29,181 nt of DNA from Terfezia claveryi (lineage: Eukaryota > Ascomycota > Pezizomycetes > Pezizales > Pezizaceae). A program made the position numbers and the translations under genes. This document shows, piece after piece, positions 1 to 9,960 of this stretch (the first letter of the stretch is position 1; each line of letters begins with the position of its first letter). The stretch lies in assembly GCA_015179025.1 (NCBI GenBank), contig WHUX01000422.1, positions 1 to 29,181 of the forward strand. The letters are read 5' to 3'. The notes below the pieces were generated by a model. That model was not told the DNA's origin, did not search any database, and saw only the letters and a program-made list of their open reading frames with translations.

Positions 1-1522
1 TAGATGTGGAGGTACTGCTTAAGTGTTTGGACTGCTCGTTCAACAAGTCTATTGGTCTAAGGGTGATAGGCAGTGGAGAGGCAGAGGGATATATTGAGCT
101 TCTGGTTAAGCTCTTTGAGAAACCTAGAGGTGAATTGTGGACCACGGTTGGAGGTGATATGTTGGGGAAGGCCATAAAGTCTCCATATCTTGTTAATGTA
201 AGTATCAGCAACATCGGATGCTGTTTATGTAGTTTTTACCAGAATATAGTATTGTACTTTTGTAAACCAGTCTGTAATAATGAGTATTGTATTAAAGCCT
301 TCTGACTCTGGTAGCTCACCAACAAAGTCCATAGCTATTTCCTCAAATGGTCGTTCTCTAGTTGGCATCGGTACCAACTTCATTTGCCTGCTATGCCTAT
401 CTGCTTTTACTTTTTGACACTTAGTACATCCTGCCACATAATTCGCAATATCTTCTTGCCACTTATCCCATGTAAAATTCCTTGACACTAGCTCTTGAGT
501 ACGATGTCTTCCCAAATGTCCTGCCACTTGACTATTATGGTGTTGCCTTAATACTTCCAACTTAAACTCGAGGGGTACCACCCATAGTCTATCCTTCTTC
601 TGCCATCTGGCCACATCTATTCCTTCCACTTCAACATCTTCGGCTTCCTCTTCATCCTCTTCCCCTAGTACCATTAGTTGTCTATCTTCGAAAAATCTAG
701 CATCCATGCCCAATTTCTCTTCCCCTGAACATCTAGACAGGCCATCAGGCTTACCCATCTTCGAACTGGGTCTGTAGTGAATATTGTAGATGAACTCGGA
801 CATGTGGAGGTACCAGGTAGCTTGACGGGAGTTGAGCTTCTGTTTGGTGTTAAAATATTATAGCCCTTGATAGTCTGTATAGACGTTCACTGGAATGCCA
901 ACCAACCAATCTCGCCACTTCTGGAAGCAATCCACGATTGCAAACAACTCTTTATCGTAGATAGGCCAGTTGCATTGAGTTGCGGAGAGGGTTTTTGCAT
1001 GGTATTCAATGGGGTGAAGCTGCTTTCCTCCATTGACAACATGGTATTGAGAGAGGATACCAGTAATAGCTTGATTACTAGCATCAGTCTCTATGATTGT
1101 CTTGAGTTGTCTGTCAAACTGTGTGAGGATGGGAGCAGTGAGGAATCATTCTCGGAGGTCATCAAAGGCTTGCTGTTGCTCGTGTCCCTAACTGAAAGGA
1201 ACATCTTTCATTAAGTCGATTAAGGGGCATGCCTTTGCACTATAGTTGGCAATAAATTGACGGTAGTAATTAGCGAAGTCTAGGAATGCTTGAACCTCTT
1301 TCTTCTTGGTAGGAATAGGCCACTTGGACATAGTTTCGAGCTTGGAGGGGTCCATTTGGACGTGTTGACCATTGATGATATGACTGAGGAATAAGGTCTC
1401 CTAGACATGGAACTTGGACTTCATGAGGTTAATAGCTAACCCATGTTGGATGCATTACTAAAGAACTTTTTTGACTATTTGTTGATATTCTTCCTCTGTC
1501 TCACCTCTGTAGATGAGTATGT
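1..1522 (-). pseudogene. A1: Ty3/Gypsy pol, 3' part (RT thumb, RNase H, integrase)
   Basis: Minus-strand pol of family A, colinear with plus-strand copy A3 at about 21453-22970. Reading from 1522 to 1 it encodes the end of the RT, the RNase H (acidic DASN segment and YTDYQGL), the integrase H2C2 zinc finger (HH...H and CTKC, around 420-560) and the first part of the integrase core (AMDFVGELP). The longest open segment is 225-803 (192 aa). Stops occur where A3 has Trp or Arg codons, for example TAG at 1188-1190 where A3 reads TGG. The second catalytic Asp of integrase is Asn in this copy (TSNRG against TSDRS in A3). The pol continues beyond base 1 and is cut on the right by element C at 1522/1523. 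It is a dead fragment; identity as chromovirus pol is secure. Confidence 0.93.
1518..1522. repeat. Target-site duplication TATGT, left of element C
   Basis: The five bases TATGT precede the left LTR and recur at 16307-16311 directly after the right LTR. Removing element C and one copy restores the A1 pol sequence exactly as it reads in A3 around 21441-21465. This proves insertion of C into A1. Confidence 0.95.
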
Positions 1523-2161
1523 TGTTGAAAATAATCATTTCCTTTCGATATAGTTAAGTATTTCCATACAATACATCATTCTCTCTTCCGATTACTTCCA
1601 CACTATGCTGATACCCAATATGGACACTTGCTACCCAATTAAGGACTTCTGTATTATTTCTTTCACATGTGTTCACATGTTGTTCACATGTTCTTATTAT
1701 CTTTGCTTACTTTCCTAACTTAGTATCTATTATTGTTGCATGATGCTACTTTACTACTTAAGGTTACTGCTTACTTGTCTCAGTTGTTATGATTCAACGA
1801 TTACCACTTCTATGACTTTCTGTTATATTCGTTGACTCATATTACTGTCTCAGTCGCACACCTCTATGTATTTCTTCATTCATATGTGCACGATATACTA
1901 TTCTTAGGTTATGTAACTTAGACTTTCTTACTAGATCTTTACCCTCAACTCATACCATTATATACGAGTTTCCTACTCCTGTATCTAGTTCTACACACTT
2001 CTCGATTAGACTCAATAGACTGTCTACTCTCGATATAGTTCAACCATCTGCTCTCTTGCACTTCTACTCGCTCGCACTCTCTGCTTAATAGCACTACTGT
2101 CCACCGCTACTACCTCCGTAATTACTACTATGATATCTCCGCTCATAGTAACCTTTCAATA
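1523..2161 (+). repeat. Element C 5' LTR (639 bp)
   Basis: Matches 15668-16306 with identical length and about 24 substitutions, all but one of them transitions. A TATATA box lies at 1959-1964. Three copies of CACATG at 1664, 1674 and 1685 are spaced 10 and 11 bp apart. The end was set at TTTCAATA because the target duplication then matches perfectly and the primer-binding site starts at the next base. Confidence 0.93.
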
Positions 2162-2173
2162 GGTTATGAGCCC
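2162..2173 (+). other. Element C primer-binding site (initiator tRNA-Met anticodon region)
   Basis: GGTTATGAGCCC immediately follows the LTR. Its complement GGGCTCATAACC is the anticodon stem-loop of eukaryotic initiator tRNA-Met (CAU anticodon), not its 3' end. Drosophila copia uses a 5' half of initiator tRNA-Met in this way. A 65-bp leader (2174-2238) separates it from the gag start codon. Confidence 0.8.
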
Positions 2174-2238
2174 AGAATAGCTCAGGACAACTCGATAACT
2201 TTCTTGCATTCACCTTCCCTCCCACACATATCTATACA

Positions 2239-2709
2239 ATGGCATCCAGTTCAGGTTCTGGTTCTGGCGGTAAAGGAAAGGCTGTACCTTCTATCTTCCG
2301 ACCACTGAAAGACTTCAAGCCTATTCCAGTCAAACTCAATAATATTGAGTCACTTACTGGCAAAGACAACTATGAAGACTGGGCTGATACTGTCAAGATG
2401 ATTATGAGAGGCATGGGTTGTAAGGAACTCGTTATTGAAGGACTTAAACCTGTGACAGATGCGACACAAGAAGAGAAAGAACTCTTCGCAGCTATGGAAA
2501 ATCAAGCTATCCTCATGCTAATACAGGTTATCAGCAAACCTATACTGAAGGTTGTCTCTAAGTTTGATTCACCACATGAAATCTGGACTCATCTCAAAGA
2601 CCAGTATTACCGTGATACTCCATTCTCTTTTGTACATCAACTGCGCACACTCTTCACTTTAGCCTCAACCTATACTCCTACTACCTCCTTCGCCGACTTC
2701 ATTGAGTAA
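2239..2709 (+). CDS. Element C Gag, N-terminal open segment (156 aa)
   Basis: Start of the Copia Gag. It has a Ser/Gly-rich N-terminus and then a segment typical of Copia Gag N-terminal domains (LTGKDNYEDWADTVKMIM, residues about 36-53), which packs the capsid shell. It ends at a premature TAA at 2707-2709, and the Gag sequence carries on in the same frame (YETEWSRL...). The knuckle further on (about 3022-3084) has spacing C-x2-C-x10-H-x4-C, longer than the usual x4. The ATG at 2239 was chosen because it is the first in the frame and lies 77 bp after the LTR. Confidence 0.85.
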   Translation: MASSSGSGSGGKGKAVPSIFRPLKDFKPIPVKLNNIESLTGKDNYEDWADTVKMIMRGMGCKELVIEGLKPVTDATQEEKELFAAMENQAILMLIQVISKPILKVVSKFDSPHEIWTHLKDQYYRDTPFSFVHQLRTLFTLASTYTPTTSFADFIE

Positions 2710-3018
2710 TATGAGACTGAGTGGTCTCGACTTTACTCTCTCACTGGCTCTTCAAACGAATATTGCAAATCCCTCTGTACTTTCCTTGATAAGGACAAAG
2801 CCAAAAGGGACATCCTCCTCTCCTTCCTCATCGAACATCACTCTAATATAGTCGACAACCTCTCAACTAAGTCCGACCTTACATATGCCGATGCAAAATT
2901 ACGACTCCTATCTGTTAGTTCCGAAATCGAAAAGCGGGATACTACTCTCTCTGCCTCCTTCAAGAAGAAAGGCAAGCCTCAACAGCAGCAATCACAACAA
3001 CAGAACAAGGACTCCGAT

Positions 3019-4296
3019 GTGGAATGCACCTATTGCAAGAAGCATCAACTCAGTAAATACACAGGTCATACATGGCAGAAGTGCCAGAAGTTGAAGAAGT
3101 CAAACAAGGATAAGAAGAAGGATAAAAAGAAGGAAGACAAGAAGAAACAGGCTCTTATCGTTGGCAGCTCTGGTAGCTCCAAGGACGAGGCTCTCAGCGT
3201 CAGTAACCCATCCCGAAAAACCATCTGGAAATTCGATACAGCGTGCAGTGCTCACATGACCAACGACATAGGACACTTCGAGAACTTTTCAGAGGATAGT
3301 GGAACTGTAGAAGGAGCTGGCAATAATCTCCTCGAAGCTAAAGGAAAAGGGACAGTCCTTCTCAACTGTCTACTCCCTAACGGCTCTACTTCTACTGTTC
3401 GTCTTGTCAATATTCGATATATTCCTTCTCTTAGTCACTCACTGTTTTCTTGGAATGCTGTTCGATCTCGTCTTTCCACTTTTTCTACGGACTCTGGGTT
3501 TTATGTTACAAAGAAAGGCAATGATTCTATGTTATTTATGGTGGAATTTGTTGGAAGTCTCCCGTTTATTATTGAGTCAAATGAAAAGGCATTGGTTTCC
3601 TCATCACGAAAAACTATTGATCACTGGTATCAGTCATTCGGTCATCAAGCCATTACTGTCCTCAAGCATAAAGAACTCTACTCTGATGGTGATATTTTCC
3701 CAACACCCCCTGATAACTATCATTGCAAGCCATGCATACTCGCCAAATCTACTCACTCTGTCCCTAAGTCTACAACATCTCGTGCCTCCAATATTCTCGA
3801 ACTTATTCACTCAGATCTTAGTGGTAAACTCCCCACACCCTCTTTTGGTGGAGCAAGCTACTTCATCATGCTCATTGATGACTACTCTCGTGCTTCTTGG
3901 GTCTACTTCCTTAAACAGAAATCCGACTCAACCAAATCAATCCAAGACTTTGTTACCTTGGTTGAAAAGCAAACATCACACCATGTTAAACAGTTTCATA
4001 CTGATAATGGTGGAGAGTATGTTAATAAAGATCTTGAACAGTTCTTTAAGTCAAAAGGTATCGTGCATGAACTAATGCCCCCTTACTCTCATGAATCTAA
4101 TAGTATAGCTGAACGCTTCAACCGAACAATACAGAACATGATGAGGGCTATGTTGACGAATATAGACAAAAGATTCTGGGCTGAAGTATGCTCAACTTCT
4201 ACCTATCTCCGAAATCGGTCACCTCATAGTGCTGTCAAAGGGAAGACTCCCTACGAGGTTTTTTACAGCAATAAACCTACTATCTCTCACCTTTAA
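3019..4296 (+). CDS. Element C open segment: Gag knuckle, protease, integrase
   Basis: This 425-codon stretch has no internal stop and lies in frame with 2239. It holds the Cys/His knuckle (CTYC...GHTWQKC), a KKDKKK-rich basic tract, and the protease motif around 3232-3250 as FDTACSAHM. There the usual D-[ST]-G reads D-T-A. Next come the GAG-pre-integrase finger (HWYQSFGH, HCKPC) and the integrase catalytic residues in IHSDLSG, FHTDNGGEY and SNSIAERFN, giving a complete D,D,E triad. It ends at premature TAA 4294-4296, after which the frame continues PFGKECYIHIPEE. Confidence 0.9.
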   Translation: MECTYCKKHQLSKYTGHTWQKCQKLKKSNKDKKKDKKKEDKKKQALIVGSSGSSKDEALSVSNPSRKTIWKFDTACSAHMTNDIGHFENFSEDSGTVEGAGNNLLEAKGKGTVLLNCLLPNGSTSTVRLVNIRYIPSLSHSLFSWNAVRSRLSTFSTDSGFYVTKKGNDSMLFMVEFVGSLPFIIESNEKALVSSSRKTIDHWYQSFGHQAITVLKHKELYSDGDIFPTPPDNYHCKPCILAKSTHSVPKSTTSRASNILELIHSDLSGKLPTPSFGGASYFIMLIDDYSRASWVYFLKQKSDSTKSIQDFVTLVEKQTSHHVKQFHTDNGGEYVNKDLEQFFKSKGIVHELMPPYSHESNSIAERFNRTIQNMMRAMLTNIDKRFWAEVCSTSTYLRNRSPHSAVKGKTPYEVFYSNKPTISHL

Positions 4297-5154
4297 CCCT
4301 TCGGTAAGGAATGTTATATACACATACCTGAGGAACGATGACCTGCAGGCAGTAAACTCCTACCACGGGTTGAGAAAGGTATATTCATTGGTTATACTAA
4401 TAGCACAGCTATCTATAAGGTCCATGTACCTTCTAGAAAGTATACTTATACAGTTCGAGTACAAGATGTCATTTTCGGACCGAGTACAACTCCAGAAGGG
4501 GTACCTCCACCTACATCTAACTCGACTAATCCATCATGGTCACCAACTACGAATACTGCTTCTCCTCCTACTTCTCCACTTGAAGTAATCCTATACACTA
4601 GCTCAGAATTCCCAAATGAATATTTCTGGCAACAATGATGTATACAAAATCCAAAACAAGCAGAAGAATAGTATTTCAAGGGACATCCACTCATTCATCA
4701 AGCATGGTTCCCTAGTATAACTCTTTCCCATCCGACTGAAACAACATTGGACATGACTACTTCCTCACCACCTATTCCTCCAACATCAACTACAACGTCA
4801 TCACCTCCTCCACTAGCTCCTGGACCTATATCTAAACCAACTCCACAAGTTCACTTACCTCCTCTACCTCAAAATCGAGATGAATACTCACCACTTACTT
4901 CACTTCCTCAAGACCTTCGACAATCTTTACCCGATAACTCCAATAATGGAAACTTCACCCGAATCGTTAGTGGAAAAATAGTTAGACCTACAACCATTAC
5001 CAAGGCAGGTCGAGCTGTTTTTAAACCAATCAAATTCGGAACTGCATAAGCTCCTATTGTCCCCATAATCGGTATAAAGATACAGTTTGATGGTCGTTCT
5101 AGATTAATCGAAGACCCACCCGAAGTCTTTGATAAGGATAATGAAGAAGATAAA

Positions 5155-5912
5155 GTGTTGATCGCTTTAGTCTTACAACATGGTGATGAACCTCGAACCT
5201 TTAAACAGGCTGTTAACTCACCTGATGAAGAAAAATGGAGAAAGGCTATGAATGACGAGTTGAAAGCTATGAAGGATCAAGATGTTTGGAAAGTGGTTCC
5301 AACACTACAGGATAGGAATATTATTGGAAGCAAGTGGGTATTTAAGATTAAGCAAGATGCTAATGGGAATATCGATCGGTACAAGGCTCGTCTAGTTGCT
5401 CAAGGTTTCTCTCAACAACTCGGCACAGACTTCGATGAAATCTTCTCTCCTGTTGTCCGATACGACTCTCTCCGCCTCCTCATTGCTTTATCTGCTCACT
5501 TCCAATGGGAACCTCAACAAATGGATATCAAAGCAGCCTTCCTATACGGCTCCTTGAATGAAATTATCTACATGCAACTCCCGGAAGGCACCCGGATTGA
5601 CGGCATGTGTGCTAAACTTAACCGATCCATCTACGGATTAAAGCAGTCTCCTCGTCAGTGGTATGGATGATTAACATCTTTCCTCCTGACAATAGGTTTC
5701 TCTACTTATGCCTTTGACCTCTGCGTCTTCGTCCATAAGTCTGGCACAATTATACTCGCCCTTTATGTTGACGACATTACTTTATTCGGATATAAAGACT
5801 CAGCCATTATGAAGTCTACCAAACAGTCACTCAAACGAGAGTTTAAGTTAACTGATATAGGTAACTTACATTGGCTTCTAGGAATTCGAATTGAGTACTC
5901 CAAGCACAGTAT
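5155..5912 (+). pseudogene. Element C reverse transcriptase (RVT_2), interrupted by X1
   Basis: Typical Copia RT sequence: EKWRKAMNDELKAM, a KWVFKIKQDANG motif, RYKARLVAQGF, and YGLKQSPRQWYG before a premature TGA at 5668 (an Arg codon in the family at this place, so CGA-to-TGA is likely). The catalytic YVDD is intact at about 5766-5777 (LYVDDITLFG). The segment ends where X1 is inserted after AGTAT. The 3' part resumes at 14861 in the same codon phase. Confidence 0.92.
5908..5912. repeat. Target-site duplication AGTAT, left of X1
   Basis: AGTAT at 5908-5912 recurs at 14856-14860 directly after the right LTR of X1. Deleting X1 plus one copy rejoins the Copia frame without a shift. Confidence 0.95.
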
Positions 5913-6295
5913 TGTAATGAATGGTACTAGACAGTATTCATTCGGTACCATTTATATAATCTATATCTGTAAGCACAGACGTTTGTGTATTTCGGTTCTG
6001 CTGAGGTAAGACCTCAGAAGGGTAGGGAGATTACTATATGAGATGTTCCCAAAGGGAACAGTAATTAACTGGTGTAATCTATCTTATATGATTTGTGCTA
6101 TCTAAGCTATATGATCTTGATCTGATCGGAATATAGGCTTGCTTGCTCTGTGTGCTTGCTTGGTTGCTTCTTATCTTTCTTTTGTGATTCCAGAGGGAAT
6201 CCAGCGGCCTATTTATACTCCTCTGAGATCTGATGACTAAGGAAATAAATACAATAAAGGGTGGCACACCAGAAGGTAGTGCGCTGTACAAAAGG

Positions 6296-6393
6296 GGTCA
6301 TGTGGCCATAGTAATGAGTCACACGCCTTAAACGATGGTCATGTGGCCATAGTAATGAGTCACACGCCTTAAAACAGAGATCACGCGGCCATA
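6296..6393 (-). repeat. X LTR 41-bp tandem repeat, about 2.4 units
   Basis: Units start at 6296, 6337 and 6379 (partial). The two full units each carry TGAGTCA (6315-6321 and 6356-6362), the core of the fungal Gcn4/CPC-1 bZIP site. The same array is present at 14557-14654 and 24235-24331. Confidence 0.85.
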
Positions 6394-6418
6394 ATGAGGG
6401 TGTCTTCATATGGCAAGT

Positions 6419-6438
6419 GCCATGGAACTTCCCATGGC
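6419..6438. other. X LTR inverted repeat GCCATGG / CCATGGC
   Basis: Perfect 7-bp arms at 6419-6425 and 6432-6438 with a 6-base loop. They are also found in the other two X LTRs. The role is unknown; it may be a protein-binding dyad or an RNA hairpin. Confidence 0.6.
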
Positions 6439-6594
6439 AAATTCCACATGCTATGGATGCTTATAAAGTAATAGGAGGTGGTAGAAGGCTAGTCCTTCAA
6501 CCGAGAGGCTTAGTTACATAACATAGTAGTAATATAGGAAATACAAAAGTATATAATCAATTATATAAGCAATGAAATAACATTTTCCATTACA

Positions 6595-6603
6595 CTTCCC
6601 CAC
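6595..6603 (-). other. X1 polypurine tract
   Basis: On the minus strand GTGGGGAAG directly abuts the 3' LTR. The same tract stands at 24534-24542 in X2. It would prime plus-strand DNA synthesis. Confidence 0.8.
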
Positions 6604-6849
6604 ATAGAAGGATTTCCTATCCTTACTTCTTTCGCTCTGCCATATTGGTTTCCATACGTCCTAAGATTTGATGCATTATTAATACATTAGCATTAATATG
6701 AATATCCTTAGTATTTCCTTGACTCATAATTCTATCTCGTTCTTGTTGGATGAGAGCTCGGGTCTCATCTCTGGTTCGTGGTCCTTTTTTTCTTTAGTCC
6801 TTAGACGTCTTTTGAATGTGTCTTCCATACTTCCGGTCGTCCAGAAGTC
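6604..6849 (-). other. X1 3' region between chromodomain and polypurine tract
   Basis: About 250 bp aligned with 24543-24757 of X2. On the minus strand it continues from the chromodomain into a charged Arg/Lys/Glu-rich tail. X2 lacks the 70 bp that correspond to 6821-6890. I see no other feature. Confidence 0.5.
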
Positions 6850-7020
6850 TTGAAGAATTTCGGTGGTGATATCCTTGGCGTTTACCCAGGAATCATATTT
6901 AGGAGAGTATCCTAGCCATCTGACCTTATATTGTCTTTCTCCAGTTCAAGGAGCTGTTCTAAATTCTAATATCTTTTCAACTTCATAACGATCTTCTTGA
7001 ATTGGTCCTGGTTCCTGAGA
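6850..7020 (-). pseudogene. X1 chromodomain
   Basis: Minus-strand translation gives RYEVEKILEFR, a TGA stop, then RQYKVRWLGYSPKYDSWV. The YEVEKIL start, the YxVRWLGY core and the D-S-W segment are the hallmarks of a chromodomain as found at the C-terminus of chromovirus integrases, which steers integration to marked chromatin. It lies directly downstream of the integrase C-terminal domain. A TGA where X2 reads CGA interrupts it. Confidence 0.82.
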
Positions 7021-8400
7021 TTGTCTGTGAGGGAACTGGGTAGGATCATTTTTATAGTAGGGTTTGAGTTTGCTGATATGAAAGTATTATATATGAGGTG
7101 GAGGTCAGGTTGACTGGATAGGTCTAGGCTATAGTTATTGCATTTCCGATTACTAGAAATAATGGGAAATAGGCCTAGCCATTTTGGTTTGAGTTTGGGT
7201 GAGACGTTCGATAGGTTGATATTTTCTGAGGAAAGCATAACTTGTTGTCCGACTGAAAATTTGGTTGTATTGGGTAGTCATTTGTTCGCTTGAGATGCTT
7301 GGGTCTTCTTGGCGTTATATAGGTTTTTAGACGTTACCTCATGACGTTCATTTGCGGGTACATATGCATTAATGGGGTATGGAAGTATCGATACACCAAG
7401 ATGTGCATTAAATCCAAATAGTGTGGAAAAGGGACTATTCTGTCTAGCGGCGTTATACCTAGAGTTAAGTTTCAACTGTATCTCTGGTAGTTTCTGTAGC
7501 CAATCAAATCCTTCGATTTTACAGGCTTTGCTACTTGTAGAATTTCTTTGTTCACAATTTCCGATTGTCCGTCTGCACGTGGATGATATGCGGTGGATGG
7601 TTCCAACTTGATTCCTTTATTCCTAGCCCAATCTTGTAAGTGCATTGACATAAAAAGAGTGTCGCGGTCAAAAACAATACAGAAAGGGTATCCCATAGTT
7701 GGGACTACATGAGTATCAAAGGTAGCAGTACATTGTTCTGCTGTGAAATTATCTGAGACAGAATAAGAAACTTGAATTCTGATTGTCTATCGACAATCGT
7801 CCAAAGTCATGAAATACAAACTATATGATTTCTTCAATAGGAATATTCGGGTACAAAATTGAACACTTAGTAAACACAGGTGCTACTTTAAGAAAATCTA
7901 TCGATATGTCAGTCCATGGCCTGCTTGGTACATGTAATGGGGTTACGAGTCCAAGTGGCGCCTTGTTGGAATACTTTGTCCGTTGACAAGTATCACAACT
8001 TCTGATATAGTCCTTAGTTGGTTTGCAAAGGACTGGTAATCATATCGGTCAGTAAGATATTTCATTGTTTTTTCAATGCCACTATGAGCGGTTACTTCAT
8101 GTGCATCTTTAATAACCAATTCGAGATAGTTCTTACCTTCGACGTTAAAGGTAGAGGGCAAGACTAATCTCTATTGTCCTTGTCGGTTCTTGACATACAA
8201 AAATCCATCTGTTCTTCTCTGATCTTACGGTTCACAAAGGTATCATAGTAGTTCTTCCAGATAGGACATACTCTCATGCAATTGATATGCGGCTTTCATA
8301 CCTGTACCTTGGTCAAGCCACTGTGTGATAAGTAGTCCTTGTCGTCTTCCCATCCGTCGCTGATGTGTTTCTCTTCAATGAGCTTGTTGAGGGTCGGTTC
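7021..8400 (-). pseudogene. X1 integrase, frameshifted
   Basis: Fragments at 7943-8161 (H2C2 finger, AHEVTAHSG), 7472-7696 (core with FDRDTLFMS and DGQSEIVN, supplying the second Asp and the Glu), 7278-7475 and 6966-7238 (C-terminal SH3-like part, KPKWLGLFPI) line up in order with the unbroken 592-aa frame of X2. Single-base losses relative to X2 separate them (for example around 7528, 7757 and 8028). Confidence 0.9.
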
Positions 8401-9400
8401 GATCCTTACGTTGAAGTCATTGATGGTGGGTTTCTTCTCCTTGCATGTAGAAGCATTATGTCCTGAGAACTTACAGAAATCACAACGCTGTCTGGAGGTC
8501 TTGGTGTCTTGAATGAAAGAGGGTGAATCTTCGTAATAGCTACTCTCTTTTTAGAACGAGTGGTGATGGGCGGTGTTGATTGGAATTGCATTACTGCTGC
8601 TAGCGGTTGCAGCTGGTTGTTGAGGTGCATTCCATGGTTGTTGTAGGGCAACAGGAGTATCCATGATCTCCTGTTCCATTTGTCGGTTGGTCATCTGTTC
8701 GGTAGGGTTACTGAACTGAATGCTGGGTTAGGAGAGTGGGTTGTGTCGGCTTGTTGGCAATCCATCTTTTTGCCCATTCTCCGATTTCCTGGATAGCTTC
8801 TTCACGGCTGAGAGCTGGTGGAGGTGGATAAGCTGGCGTTTATTGTACTGGTGCTAGTTCCTTTTGAGGCTCATTTGCAGATAAGATATACGCAATACGA
8901 GTCGTAAGGAATTCCTTCTCCTTCTTAAGAACTGAGGCTATCAGGTCACAGTTCAAACTGCCATGTCCGTGGTGGTTGCAGATTGCACATGTTTCGATGG
9001 TAACATGCGGTTGTTCATGGCGTGGGAGCTGCCATGAACTAGACAGTAAACATCACGGCAAAAGGACCATGCATCCTTTTGTTTGTTGCCAATTGCTCTG
9101 AGCCAGGTCGATAGCAATTTCTTTCGCTTCTACAGGAGCGAGGGTATTTTGTTGTGGTTTTCAGAAGATAGGCCTATATCTTAGTCCAAGAACTGTTAAG
9201 GGTTTGTTCTTGTTTATATTGGGTACACGATATACCCACTGAAAACTTCTTCTGGTATAGGGATAGAGTCTCATCGTCTGAGGACTCTTCTTCCTTCATC
9301 ATGTCATATTCGCTTTCTTCATCTGGATGCCTCGAAGTATGGACAGAAGATATGGTGTCCAAGTTCTTCGGCTCTTCCACGACATTTGTTGAAGTCACAG
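8401..9400 (-). pseudogene. X1 Cys/His-rich module between RNase H and integrase
   Basis: Four Cys/His clusters are kept although the frame is broken: C-x4-C...H-H-x2-C at 9343-9399, C-x4-C-x2-H-x3-H at 9022-9060, a CCHC knuckle CAICNHHGHGSLNC at 8948-8989, and a second CCHC knuckle CDFCKFSGHNASTC at 8443-8484. Both knuckles have the exact C-x2-C-x4-H-x4-C spacing of Gag nucleocapsid knuckles. The same four are in X2 at 26319-27286. Acidic and Pro/Gln-rich stretches separate them. In X1 the sequence after the third cluster still reads in phase into the fourth across 8690 (EQMTNRQMEQEIM), where X2 has a frameshift, so the module was once part of continuous Pol. Confidence 0.85.
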
Positions 9401-9960
9401 TCGACATGCTTGAAATTGATAGCTCCGCGAGAAACCATATTGTTCTGAGTAGAGGTTTCTGGTGAGTGGAAAGTTCTTAAAGCGTTGGTAGAGATGTTGC
9501 GGTTGTAGGTATGATTAGGAGGATCGATGCTATTGGAGATATAATCGTCCTCGGTGGTGGGAGTGTCCAAGTATTTATGCTTCCTTGATAGAGCGTCTGC
9601 TATCAAATTTTCCTTTCCTGCAGTATGCTGTATATCTGTATCAAATTCCATTAGGTAATCTTACCATCGCCTCAATTTTGGCTTGCAGGGTTTGAGTATG
9701 GAAGGTTACTAATGGTTTGTGGTCTGTAAGGATAGTGAACTTATGACCTCTTAATTGTGCTTCAAAAAATTTTAATGAGTCAATAATCGCTAATAATTCC
9801 TTTTGAAAGGTAGGATAATTGAGTTGTACTGGATTAAATTTTCTAGAGTGGAAGCATGATGGTCTGATATGCGTCAACGGTCCTTGACCTATACCAAGAT
9901 CCTAGTCCTACATCACTAGCATCACAGACTAAATATTTGGGTTCAGTAGATTCATTATTC
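9401..9960 (-). pseudogene. X1 RNase H
   Basis: The minus strand encodes LVCDASDVGLGSW, SRKFNPVQLNYPTFQKELLA, TDHKPLVTFH and ENLIADALSRKH. These are the Asp, Glu and Asp-bearing motifs of the Gypsy RNase H, which removes the RNA strand of the RNA:DNA hybrid. Open segments are 9641-9877 and 9319-9651; they are in different frames. Confidence 0.88.

Larger units (their letters stand above)
2239..5912 (+). pseudogene. Element C gag-pol, 5' part (to the X1 insertion)
   Basis: One uninterrupted frame runs from ATG at 2239 and continues after X1 at 14861 to a natural stop at 15651-15653. That is 1,489 codons including the stop, with no frameshift. Premature stops on this side are TAA 2707, TAA 4294, TGA 4339, TGA 4636, TAG 4669, TAA 5047 and TGA 5668. 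Most are of the kind made by CAA-to-TAA, CGA-to-TGA or TGG-to-TAG. Domains in order are Copia Gag, a CCHC-type knuckle with a lysine-rich tail, aspartic protease, the GAG-pre-integrase zinc finger, the integrase core, a proline/serine/threonine-rich linker (about 4470-5050), and Copia RT with the YVDD box. It was presumably a single polyprotein processed by the protease. Confidence 0.93.
5913..6594 (-). repeat. X1 3' LTR (682 bp)
   Basis: Aligns with 14176-14855 with about 20 substitutions, all transitions, and one small indel, and with 23855-24533. It contains a ~41-bp tandem repeat and a GCCATGG/CCATGGC hairpin. Confidence 0.93.

Noticed and set aside
6..305. 99-codon plus-strand frame at the left edge
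   Set aside because: Antisense to A1 integrase; the same antisense frame appears opposite A3 integrase at 22660-22995, as expected for a shadow.
3404..4075. 223-codon plus-strand frame inside element C
   Set aside because: It lies wholly within the in-frame protease/integrase segment (3019-4296) in another frame, is Leu/Ser-rich and has no domain; a shadow.
6296..6393. Repeats resembling a CRISPR array
   Set aside because: Units are contiguous with no unique spacers, and they are part of an LTR present three times in a eukaryotic element.
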